Notes under the pieces: model-generated
The model's input: only the letters and a program-made list of their open reading frames with translations
The model's database searches: none
Told to the model about the DNA's origin: nothing
DNA from: Rhynchopus sp. YZ270_cl-10
Lineage: Eukaryota > Euglenozoa > Diplonemea > Diplonemida > Diplonemidae
NCBI GenBank assembly: GCA_964035575.1
Contig: OZ037927.1
Location: 558,001-622,000, forward strand
DNA: 64,000 nt
Direction: 5' to 3'
Translations under genes and position numbers: made by a program
In this document: piece by piece, positions 1-8,812 of the stretch
How the letters are laid out: every line of letters starts with the position of its first letter
Numbering within the stretch: position 1 is the stretch's first letter

Positions 1-1920
1 TCCTTCCCCGATCACACACAGCACACCAGACCTTGATTTCTTCCGTCTTGTAACTACATTCTCTCCCAATTCGGGTGTACTGATGTTACTGGTTGTGTCA
101 GCACACTTTGTTTTCTTCTTTTTCTTGCGAGGACTTGCCTTACCTATGTTCATCTTCGTGTCCGTCTCTGTACCCGCTGCTGCCTGTGTGCACACTGCAG
201 ACGTCGGCCTCCTGCGCACACGTGTACGAAGCCACCTCCGCACCTCCTTCATCAGCGGACGTGTCTCCGACTCATCCACACGTGTGTCGTCCCCCACACG
301 CCCCTCCACGTACTGCGCAAGGTAGTCCTTGAAGAACGCGACTGTGTGTCCCATCACCTCCTCCAGCGCACCCACCTGCTCAGCCGCACTCGTCTCCCCC
401 ACACCACCCACACCCACACCAGAACACACCTCCTGCATCACAATCACGTCAAAACACAGCCCCATCATCCGCAGCAGCGTCGGCGAAAGCTTCCACTGCA
501 CGCGGTACTCGATGTTCGCTGTGTACAGCAGCTCGTCCTCCGAAGCATACACAGACGAGAACTTCACGTCTGCAGCACCCTCCTTCGCCACCACCACAAA
601 GAACGTGCCACCCTTCCCGTACATGAAGCTCCGAGCCACATCCCGTTTCAGTGTTGTCGACGTGAAGCAGTTCCACACAATGTGCGTCCCCAGCGCGTAC
701 TTCGCAGACACGTTCACATTGATCCCGCGGAACACAGTCCGCAGCTGCTTCCGACGGCTCCCAATCAGCCGGTCCAGACCACGGATCAGCGGTGCAAAGG
801 TCGCAATCACGTGCAACTGCGGGGGTGCGGGTGACAGCTCAAACACGTTCGGTGCTGTCGTACCCTTCCACTCCTTCACCGCAGGCAGCCACCCCACAGC
901 ACGCATCGCAGTGTTCATCGTCATGTACAGCGCAAGCGACTGTGAACCAGCAGCGCTCCCGTGGTTGTTCAGCACAGACCGCTCCGTCAGTTTGATGTAC
1001 CGCAGCTTCCCGTCAGGCCCTTTCGCAATCTTCGGTATCCCGTCCTCGTCACACACAACATCCCCGCCGCTGTCCAGCACATACTCCACACAGTCTGACG
1101 TGAACAGGAACCCCGACAGCAGCAGTTCAAACGGGTCGCGTGCCGCCATCCAGTCCTCCACCTCCACGTGCCCACCACGTGTCCCCGCAGCCTCCCTCCG
1201 TCTTCTGATGTCCTCCAGCAGACGCTTGCACACCACGCGTAACCCCGCCTCCATGTGCCGCACGTGTTCGTCTGTGTAGCCCAACGGCGGCTCCACATTT
1301 GGCAAACCACGCAGCCAGCACAGCAGGTCTTGACCTCCACTGCTGTTCCTCCCTCTGTTGTTGTTGTTGTTGTCCTCGTTTTTCTGCAGCCACGCCACCT
1401 TCCGTCCGTCTGTGTGCCGCAGTGCACCCGTGTCCCCGTCAAGATCGTCCTGTCCCGGCTGTCTGTCTCCAGTCGAAGTATTCGTGTCTTTCGCCATGTC
1501 GTGAGGGTAAGAAAGAGGTGCTGTCGTTGCATCTCCACTGCTCCGTTCCACTGCCACACCTGTTGTTCCTGTTCCTGTTGTTGTTGTGGCGACACCGTCA
1601 GTGAGGTACACCTGCACAGCATCCTCCACCTCCACAAGGATCTCTGCTGCATGCGCCCCCAGCTCCGCCTCAAGTCGCCCCCGCACATCCCCGTCCCTAT
1701 GCTGCAGTGCGTACCACAGCGGCACCTTCCCGTCCCTGTCACGCACGTTCCCTGCCCCGTTCTCCACAAGAAACCGCACTGCATCCACGTCCCCCGCAAG
1801 CACGGCGCTGTGCAGCATTGTCCTCCCGTCCACGCTATCCACCGCGTCCACGGGCCTCTCCTTCCCAGTAATTCCTTTTACAATCTCGTCTTTTTCAGGC
1901 TGCGACGCTCCGGAACCCAT
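1..1920 (-). CDS. Ankyrin-repeat mono-ADP-ribosyltransferase (3' end outside window)
   Basis: The frame is open for 640 codons from the ATG at 1918-1920 to the window edge, so the C-terminus is missing. The protein starts MGSGASQP, a good N-myristoylation signal, followed by one or two ankyrin repeats (about residues 30-80: DGRTMLHSAVLAGDVDAVRFL). After a Thr/Asn-rich linker comes an arginine-type ADP-ribosyltransferase fold. The R-S-E signature is complete: Arg398 (TVFRGI), Thr-Ser-Thr at 420-422 (CFTSTT), and ExE at 461-463 within SVYASEDELLY. Family knowledge: such enzymes move ADP-ribose from NAD to a side chain, usually arginine when the motif is ExE. Inference: a membrane-anchored, probably active transferase whose ankyrin part selects substrates. 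The tail is Lys/Arg-rich. A pyrimidine tract ending in CAG lies just 5' of the ATG, so an upstream non-coding exon or a trans-splice site is possible. Confidence 0.85.
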   Translation of the reverse strand, partial: MGSGASQPEKDEIVKGITGKERPVDAVDSVDGRTMLHSAVLAGDVDAVRFLVENGAGNVRDRDGKVPLWYALQHRDGDVRGRLEAELGAHAAEILVEVEDAVQVYLTDGVATTTTGTGTTGVAVERSSGDATTAPLSYPHDMAKDTNTSTGDRQPGQDDLDGDTGALRHTDGRKVAWLQKNEDNNNNNRGRNSSGGQDLLCWLRGLPNVEPPLGYTDEHVRHMEAGLRVVCKRLLEDIRRRREAAGTRGGHVEVEDWMAARDPFELLLSGFLFTSDCVEYVLDSGGDVVCDEDGIPKIAKGPDGKLRYIKLTERSVLNNHGSAAGSQSLALYMTMNTAMRAVGWLPAVKEWKGTTAPNVFELSPAPPQLHVIATFAPLIRGLDRLIGSRRKQLRTVFRGINVNVSAKYALGTHIVWNCFTSTTLKRDVARSFMYGKGGTFFVVVAKEGAADVKFSSVYASEDELLYTANIEYRVQWKLSPTLLRMMGLCFDVIVMQEVCSGVGVGGVGETSAAEQVGALEEVMGHTVAFFKDYLAQYVEGRVGDDTRVDESETRPLMKEVRRWLRTRVRRRPTSAVCTQAAAGTETDTKMNIGKASPRKKKKKTKCADTTSNISTPELGENVVTRRKKSRSGVLCVIGEG

Positions 1921-2044
1921 CTTCCTGATGTGTGTCTTGGTGTGTTTTGGGGTGTTGTGGGAGAAGAGGTGCAAGAAGGAGAGGGGGTGTTTTGCTGTGG
2001 TAGTGTGATGAGAGGGGTGATGTGTATTTGAAAAAAGGTCTAGC

Positions 2045-2085
2045 ACGGGCCAGCATCCAAGGAGCGGGGATATGTGTAGTGAAAG
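2045..2085. repeat. Short dispersed repeat, copy 1 of 2
   Basis: The block with GCATCCAAGGAGCGGGGATA and TGTGTAGTGAA recurs near 29018-29060. It lies between the ADP-ribosyltransferase gene and the hairpin array. Function unknown. Confidence 0.5.
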
Positions 2086-2280
2086 AGGCAGGGTGGGGGT
2101 AAAACATTGAAACCGCATTCCTACCTTTTTATGTGTTACCCCCACCCCCGCAATAAAGCAATAAAACAATGAAGACAAAAAGGGAGAAGGTTGTGGTGAA
2201 ACGCACACACCCAAAAACAAGGTAACTATCTTAGCCACCTCAGCTTTGCTGATGATGTCATACACCGCCCTCCCTCTTTC

Positions 2281-2495
2281 GACCGTTACGGTTCGACTAT
2301 CCCACCAACGCGGGCTTTTCCCTTAGGGTCGTGACCGAGCTTTCGGTCCTTGCCGATATGTCGGCACTGTCAGTGACACTCTGTCAGTAACACACACAAA
2401 CACATGCAGCAACTCACACCAGTGCACATGGCCGCCGATATTTCGGCACCGTCAGTAGCACGCAGACTCCACCGATATTTCGGTGCACCCGTTCT
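2281..2495. repeat. Cluster of small imperfect palindromes (CCGA..TCGG hairpins)
   Basis: Five short inverted repeats occur in about 210 nt: ACCGTTACGGT, ACCGAGCTTTCGGT, GCCGATATGTCGGC, GCCGATATTTCGGC and ACCGATATTTCGGT. Two are followed by similar CACTGTCAGTGACAC or CACCGTCAGTAGCAC text. The outer base pair changes from G-C to A-T while staying paired. The cluster sits in the spacer upstream of the ADP-ribosyltransferase gene. It could be a tandem protein-binding site or a structured transcript. Confidence 0.55.
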
Positions 2496-2899
2496 TATCT
2501 CTTATTCAATCACTCACGGATAGACTACAAACCAGAGACACGCAAGGCATACGTTAACGCATTACACCAAATAAAACAAAAACAAAAACCCACCTCCCTC
2601 ACTGCCTCTGGGACAGTGTAAGGGTACTCTCGGCTAAAACAGTGCCAGGGTGAGCGTTGCTAGGAGTGATCGACAACATGTGGGGAAAGGGGAGAGGGAG
2701 AAAAGGAACAACAGAAAAAATCAGTTGGCTTGGGAGAGGGAGGGAGGATACCTGATAGGTATTGACATCATCTACAATGCGTTATTCTTGCTCACCGGGG
2801 AGAGGGGGAAAAGGGGGAAGGGAGAGGGAGAGTTCACCACCAGACACTCAAACCCCACAAATTCAAACACCCAAGACCATAACCACATTATTTTCACGT

Positions 2900-3829
2900 T
2901 TAACCCGTGTCACCTACTAAGCTGCGTACAACGTGGCTACACTTGCCCTTACCGTCTACGATCTGCAGTGCTGGACAACTGGCGAGGAAGCAGAGACCAA
3001 GCGTGGTGACTGCTCGCAGGCCTGAGAGATCCACTGTCGACAACATTTCGCAGCCGGAGAGGAACCTGTCACCAATTGTGGTGACTGCTTGCAAGCCGGT
3101 GAGGTCGACTGTCGATAACCTTGTGCACCGGTAGAGGAACAAGTCACCAATCGTGGTGACTGCTCGCAGGCCTGAGAGGTCCACTACCGACAACATGTCA
3201 CAGCCGGAGAGGAAGTAGTCACCAATCGTGGTGACTGCTTTCATGCCGGAGAGGTCCACTGTCGATAACCCTGGGCAGGAGGAGAGGAAGTTGTCACCAA
3301 TGGTGGTGACTGCTTGCAGGCCTGAGAGGTCAGCTGTTTGTAACATTCGGCTGCCGTAGAGAAAATTGTAACCACTCGTGGTGACAGACGGCAATGCAGG
3401 CAGGTGCAGTGTGGTGCCACAGTTGTCATCCACATCGGACACGCAACTGAACACAATGCGCGTCAGTCCACTATCCACAAGACGGCAGAAGTTATCTGGA
3501 ATCGCAGTCGCAACTTCTGCCTGAAGGAGCAAGCTGGCCACCTTTGGATCCCGCACCTGCTGCAACCTTTCCGCTGTGAGATCTCTCTCACCCAATGCAT
3601 GAAGAGCTGTTATGGCTTCGTACTTAGTCGTCTTCGTCAGTGTGATTGTCGCACCAGGTTCCAGTTGCGTGATGTCCTCTCCTTCGTCCTTCCCTCCAAA
3701 ACCCATATGAAAGCTGTCTTCGCACAACCCTTCTGCAGACGCCACCTTCTGCCGCATCGTCGCCGTTGTGTCATCCTCACCCACCTCGACCACGTAGTCC
3801 TTGCTGAAGCCCTGCACAACCAGCTCCAT
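2900..3829 (-). CDS. Ubiquitin-like domain plus leucine-rich-repeat protein
   Basis: Single-exon frame of 309 residues from an ATG at 3827-3829. Residues 1-66 have a ubiquitin-like pattern (MELVVQG, VEVGEDDTTATMRQKV, MGFGGKDE, LEPGATITL). Then comes a linker with ALHALGERDLTAERLQQV and LLLQAEVATAIPDNF, which is also present in the B-box/LRR gene at 26844. From about residue 140 to the end run six leucine-rich repeats of about 23 residues of the form DLSGLxAVTTIGDxFLxxC. The repeat resembles BspA/TpLRR-type LRRs, known for protein binding. No signal peptide or membrane span is visible, so it is probably cytosolic. Inference: an adaptor linking a bound partner to ubiquitin-type machinery. The sequence ends after a short cap and TAA. 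No intron signals are needed. Confidence 0.8.
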   Translation of the reverse strand: MELVVQGFSKDYVVEVGEDDTTATMRQKVASAEGLCEDSFHMGFGGKDEGEDITQLEPGATITLTKTTKYEAITALHALGERDLTAERLQQVRDPKVASLLLQAEVATAIPDNFCRLVDSGLTRIVFSCVSDVDDNCGTTLHLPALPSVTTSGYNFLYGSRMLQTADLSGLQAVTTIGDNFLSSCPGLSTVDLSGMKAVTTIGDYFLSGCDMLSVVDLSGLRAVTTIGDLFLYRCTRLSTVDLTGLQAVTTIGDRFLSGCEMLSTVDLSGLRAVTTLGLCFLASCPALQIVDGKGKCSHVVRSLVGDTG

Positions 3830-3952
3830 TGTTTTTATGTGTCTATCTCTTCATGGTGGGTTGTTGTGTTGTGTCATGGGGTAAGGAACAACAAGGATTC
3901 AGGTCAAGGCTTTTCCTTTTTTTTCTTCTTCTTCTTTCTTTTTGACTTTTTT

Positions 3953-3997
3953 GAAAACTTGGTTGTTTTGGTACAGACACCCCCGAGGCGCTCCACT
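3953..3997 (-). repeat. Hairpin element family A (degenerate copy)
   Basis: A TTTTTTGAAAACTTGG start and a GCTCCACTT end flank GACACCCCCGAGG. It follows a long T run. The closing stem is weakened. Confidence 0.5.
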
Positions 3998-4017
3998 TCA
4001 TATGATGCTTTCGTTAT

Positions 4018-4095
4018 TGTTGTATCGACAATCACGTTATACCCACATGGTATAACGATCTGTACTCAATGTCGGCCGAAGCCTTTGTATTAGAG
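4018..4095. repeat. Hairpin element family J, copy 1
   Basis: CGACA and TGTCG close the element. Inside is a perfect stem GTTATACC-CACAT-GGTATAAC, then TGTACTCAATGTCGGCCGAAG. Other copies (14466-14522 and 56333-56397) keep the flanks but carry different paired inner stems. Confidence 0.65.
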
Positions 4096-4113
4096 AAGGG
4101 TTTCTTCTTCTCT

Positions 4114-4177
4114 GATAAATTGTTGGAGTAGTGTAGTTGCCTCGGTTGTGTTGCCACAGTTTGTGCAATCTCCACTG
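4114..4177 (-). repeat. Hairpin element family A, subtype 3
   Basis: GATAAATTGTTGGAGTAGTG at one end and GCAATCTCCACT at the other, with the A/T tail on the minus strand. The same subtype occurs at 29240, 33785, 53035, 56600 and 57150. Confidence 0.7.
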
Positions 4178-4388
4178 TCCACTGTCTCTTTTTGTTACGT
4201 TTTTCTTTATTTCTGGTGCTCCGGGAGGGGTCGATATTGACAGGTCGCTGACACAGGGACTCTATACACACCCCCTGATATTGACAGGTCGCCGACAGGT
4301 CGTTGACCGACTTCCGAAAGCACCAATTTTCGCTTCATTGTTTTTTTTCATGACTTCTTTTGTATTAGAGAGAAAAGAAAAGCTCGGA

Positions 4389-4428
4389 AGATGACCCTAA
4401 GCCTCTCGTGCTTAGTCACCTTGAAGAC
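4389..4428 (+). repeat. Hairpin element family B
   Basis: Stem CTAAGC/GCTTAG around the loop CTCTCGT. It lies in the same orientation as all other family B copies. Confidence 0.6.
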
Positions 4429-4885
4429 AAAGAAGAAAAGGGGGCACATAACACATCCTGTGGAAAGTGGTGCATAAGAGAAAGCTTTGAAAGATAGGAT
4501 AAAACACGATATTGTTGAAAAGGTGCAAAAAAAACAAAAAGGTGACAAAATGGACGGACGCAGTGGCCCACTTCAACAAATCTTAACGGTCTCGCGTTTT
4601 TTAATCGTTGCTTTTTGGCGGGATCGAAGCGCAATTTTTTACAAAAAAATCATTCCGGGTGCTATGCAGCCCCCGAAACCACACCAGGTTTTGAACAAGG
4701 TTTGAACACCACAAACAAAAGGGGCGAGGTGAGGTGAGGTGAGGTGAGGTGCTGTTGGATGCCTAGTGAGGGTAATTATTGCATAGAATGTGGCCCTTTG
4801 AGGTGAGGTGCGGGTAAACCCAAACCTGACGTGGCTTAACCACACCTTTATCATCAATGAATACGGTATTAGCCTTTTTTTAAAA

Positions 4886-5316
4886 CAAGTAATTGCTATC
4901 GGAAAAAAAACGGGGTGTGATGTGGAACTCCATCCTGTAGAAATAATCTACAACACGCCCAGCATTCTGCTCTTCTGCAAGTATGCTAACGCTCTTCTGC
5001 CAGACCCACTGGGACGCCAGCATCTGAACGTTCAAACAGTGGGGCTCTCCTCTTCGTCCAGCACCATGTGCTCGATCGCGTTGTTGGACGTCGGCTCGGC
5101 AGGCTCGGCGTGTTCCAGCTCGTTTTTGTCCACAGGCTCCCCACATTGTCGTCGTCGTTGGAGCAGTGCGGAAGGAACACAGAATGCACAGACTACAACA
5201 CATCGATCACACCAGGCGCATCAGCACCTCCAGCAAATCACCAGGATGCTACGGTGGTTTCGAAAATCGCGCGGAGTTTTCCACAGCACACCCCGTTTTT
5301 TCTTAGCAATTACTTG
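4886..5316. mobile_element. 431-bp TIR element (ACAAGTAATTGC ends), copy 1
   Basis: The ends are inverted: ACAAGTAATTGCTATCGG at the left and AGCAATTACTTGT at the right, with AACGGGGTGTG just inside each end. Two other copies lie at 20472-20949 (inverted) and 53271-53708. The interior keeps a GC-richer stretch that may be a remnant of an acidic coding segment, but no intact frame is common to the copies, so it is probably non-autonomous. No clear target duplication is seen. Confidence 0.7.
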
Positions 5317-5380
5317 TCCTTGTTGTTATTGTTGTTTTCAACCACCTTCCTTCAACCCTTGTAGGATCAGTTGTTATTTT

Positions 5381-5440
5381 GAAAACTTGGTTGTATTAGT
5401 GTAGCCACCCTAGAGTGTGCTCCACTATACTAAACATATA
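5381..5440 (-). mobile_element. Hairpin element family A, subtype 1, at a site with known empty versions
   Basis: About 60 nt from GAAAACTTGG to ACTAAACATATA interrupt a T run. The homologous sequences at 53751-53785 and, inverted, near 20400-20430 lack it. The same flanks (GGATCAGT.. and TTTTTCGCGAAAACATG) meet directly there. This shows insertion into a T run. The stem is AGTGTAG/CTCCACT with an inner CACCC/GAGTG hairpin. Confidence 0.8.
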
Positions 5441-5490
5441 TTTTTTTCGCGAAAACATGAAATTACACATTTCAAGAGAACAAATTAAAA

Positions 5491-6012
5491 AGGGTCCTTA
5501 TTTGCATTTTTGGGCTCCGCCCGTGCAGTGGTGGGGTCAATCTCGAAAATTGGACAATTTATTGACCACTTAAATTTTGAGAAATATGAGCCCGGTTCCT
5601 TATACGTGGGGCCCATTTTTGGCTAAAATTTTCCTCAAAATCTGGTTTTGTAAAATTGACCCTTTACTCCCCCCCCACATCGATTTCAATACTATACCTT
5701 ACTTCACCTACGGTCGCCCTTACAGGGGGGTGAAGGAAGGTAAGTTGAAAAAGGGTCCTTATTTGCATTTTTGGGCTCCGCCCGTGCAGTGGTGGGGTCA
5801 ATCTCGAAAATTGGACAATTTATTGACCACTTAAATTTTGAGAAATATGAGCCCGGTTCCTTATACGTGGGGCCCATTTTTGGCTAAAATTTTCCTCAAA
5901 ATCTGGTTTTGTAAAATTGACCCTTTACTCCCCCCCCACATCGATTTCAATACTATACCTTACTTCACCTACGGTCGCCCTTACAGGGGGGTGAAGGAAG
6001 GTAAGTTGAAAA
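5491..6012. repeat. Two tandem 261-bp units
   Basis: Two nearly identical units start AGGGTCCTTATTTGC at 5491 and 5752. Related units occur at 19792-20290 (inverted tandem pair), 53816-54077 (single) and, more diverged, 47040-47690. At three loci they follow the ACAAGTAATTGC TIR element in the same relative order, so the two parts move or duplicate together. Confidence 0.75.
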
Positions 6013-6018
6013 TGACTT

Positions 6019-6165
6019 GAAGTACAAAAGCCCTCTCGTTGACAGTACCACACCAGTATGGGTGGACCCCAATCATGCAGTCCTACATCCATTTCGAGGT
6101 TTACATCTGGTTAAGAAGTTGAAATATGAACGTGCCTCGTGTGAATACACATCTTTGAAAATTAT
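6019..6165 (+). repeat. Hairpin element families D and K, adjacent copies
   Basis: The family D part has GTAC...GTAC closing a CCCTCTCGT loop, then CATGCAGTCCTACATCCATT and GTTTACATCTG. A short K-type hairpin (GAACGTGCCTCGTGTG) follows. Confidence 0.55.
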
Positions 6166-7469
6166 ATAAACTTGGATACAACTGTCCCACGCAATACTCA
6201 ACCTACATTACATGTGCACATACACATACACAAAAAAAAAAAGAACTGAATGTTTTTTCTTTCAAATACACAAAATAAGCAGGCCTACTTGGCCATTGTG
6301 TAAATGAGCGTGGGGGGGGGATAGGGGGCACAGCCCTTAAGGAAATCCTTAAGGACCCTCTGTAACGCTCGTGTTTTTTCAAGAATTTTTTGAAAAAAAG
6401 TCATAAAACCCGCCAAGGTGGGTCTACCTGGTCCCAAAGTGGCCTAAAATTCGTCGATTCTGCCCAATGAAACACCAAACAACCAAAACTGAGCGTTTGT
6501 TTTCGAAAAAAAATCACTTTTTTTCGAAAAAACGGCTTCGAAAATAGTAAGATTTTAGTAAGATTTCCTCTAGGAATGTAACGCTTTCAAAAAAATGGAT
6601 CCGGGAGCACAGTTTTTCTTCTAAGGTGCCGAAAACCACCCCACGTCCCCTCCGGTGAGGTCCGGCAGTGTAAATATGTGGGTTTCGAAGCTTTTGGGCG
6701 TCCAGATTGGGGCCCAAGCGTGTATTTGAGTGGATGAGACAGAAAAGGGGGCAGTTTTTACCTCGTTTTTTAGGCCTTTTCGTCACTCCAAAACCCAAAA
6801 ATCGCCCACAAAACGTCCATAGAAGGCACCAATACCCCCGGGGTTGATCTTAGATACCTTATGAGGGTTGAAAAATCGTATTTACAACCATTTTCTGGTC
6901 GATTTTGGTGCCCGGAGGTCCAAATAGAAGGTGTGTAACGCTTTGGTAACGCTTTCTCCTCCCCGGCTAAAATGTGGTTTTTGTGTATTAAAAAAATTCA
7001 ATATTTTCAGCGAAGACATTGAAAAAACTGGACTTTTGGCCCCAAAACCCCCCGGAAATCACTCTGCGCACACATCTGACTGGAAAAACCCACTTTTCCT
7101 CTTGTTTTGGACTATTTTAAATTTTTGAATTTCTTTATAAATCGCCCTGTTATCAAATCCCCTCAGAAAAGGGGGAAATTGGGTGAAAACGTGTCAAAAA
7201 GTGTCAAAAAATCGGGGGGGAAAGTGCCAAAAGGCATCAAAAAGTAAGAAATAGTCCCACAAATGTGTTTTCTGGGGTGGTTTTGTGTTTTCGGATATTT
7301 TTTTTACACTTTTTCATGATTTTTTGTTGAGTGTTACAGAAAAAAGGGCCTCGCCGCGCTCCCTATGGGGGGGGGGGGGGGGAGGAAAGGGGGGTCATTT
7401 CCTTCAGAGCGAGAAAAATCGTCTGGCAAAGAAGTGGGGGGGGATGGTGTCAAAAACAAACACCACACA

Positions 7470-7995
7470 ACAATATTTGGGGCCATATTCTGCACAATAG
7501 AATTACCCCTATTCTGAGACACACACACACACACATACACATGGGCAGTGTTTCGCTTCTTAGGGCTAGGGAACCTACCCACAACTGCTTGCAAAACATA
7601 CAACACAAAGTGGGCTACACCCCATTCAAGCGTTACCCACTCTAAATCTGTTATCAAACACACATACACACACATGGGCATTGGTGTCGCTTCTTAGTGT
7701 TAGGGAACCTACCCACAACTGCTTGCAAAACATACAACACAAAGTGGGCTACACCCCATTCAAGCGTTACCCACTCTAAATCTGTTATCAAACACACATA
7801 CACACACATGGGCATTGGTGTCGCTTCTTAGTGTTAGGGAACCTACCCACAACTGCTTGCAAAACATACAACACAAAGTGGGCTACACCCCATTCAAGCG
7901 TTACCCACCCTAAATCTGTTATCAAACACACACACACACACATTGGGGCCATATTCTGCGCAAAGAATTACCCCCCTATTAGTTATTCAAACACA
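7470..7995 (+). repeat. Repeat F copies and three tandem 134-bp units
   Basis: Repeat F (GGGGCCATATTCTG..., AGAATTACCCC) lies at 7470-7515 and 7925-7995 among CA microsatellites. Between them a 134-bp unit with GGGAACCTACCCACAACTGC repeats three times (7530-7931). Both sequences recur inside introns of the gene at 34109-38343. Confidence 0.75.
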
Positions 7996-8812
7996 TCGCT
8001 ACAAAAAAACTACAATATACTTATTGAACCACTTGGGGGAGGTAGTTGCAAAAAAGAAGAAAAAAACAACAAAAATATGTAACTTGAAAAGTACACAACC
8101 CCCTCTCATGAACAGTGCACCTTTAATACAATGACCGGGGGGGCACCAGAGTGCTCCCTCCTTCCCATTCCACTCATTTGAGTGACGGGCTTAATGAATG
8201 GGTCACCTCACCATTCCTACAATCCATTTCGTTTACATCTGATATGCTCTACTCCCGCTTCCACCTCCTCAGCCAGATGAATGGAGATCATTGAGGACAA
8301 CGGGATCATGAATCCTGTGATGTTGGGTCTTGAGATAAAACAAAATTATGGTGGGGCCCCGGTCGGGAAGAAACGTTTATTATAAGATGAACCCAAGACT
8401 CTCGCACACCTTAGGTACCTCTTTTGATACCAACAATCGGGTGTCGCACAGCATTCAGCTGGCTTCTGGATTTAAAAAAAGATCGGGTCTTTTGTGCGCT
8501 CAAAGCCGGAAAATAAAAAAGTGGAAAAAAAATTGTGTGAAACTGAAGTACGGTTGTTGTTAATTGAGTACTCAAAGAAGCGAGCTTCTGTCTTTTTTTT
8601 TCTTTTCCAATCCGTTTTGTTTCCCCCCGCAGCGCTGCCCTCCAGTCTTTTTTAGAATTGACAACGAGTTGTTTTATCAAAAATATGGGTTAGCGAACCT
8701 CACATTATTCCTACTGGAACAAAAGCTCTGCAACCAACTCCCCTCTTACTGCAATACTACCAGTTTTGACAGCATTTTCCCAAAACCTTTTTTATTCCCC
8801 AAAAAAAGAAAG

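Larger units (their letters stand above)
3830..8812. other. Gene-free repeat region between the LRR gene and the PDK1-like gene
   Basis: No frame here looks protein-coding on either strand. It holds several hairpin elements (3953-4428), a TIR element (4886-5316), tandem 261-bp units (5491-6012), and AT-rich low-complexity DNA around 6200-7450 with G and T runs. It ends with a triplicated 134-bp unit (7530-7931) and weaker hairpin-element copies up to about 8420. Confidence 0.6.

Noticed and set aside
329-1799. Plus-strand frames of up to 316 residues
   Set aside because: Shadows of the minus-strand ADP-ribosyltransferase gene, which alone shows domain motifs and an open frame of 640 codons.
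2281-2495. tRNA gene (GGTTCGACTATCC looks like a B box)
   Set aside because: No matching A box or acceptor stem. The sequence is part of a short palindrome. No tRNA or rRNA was found anywhere in the window.
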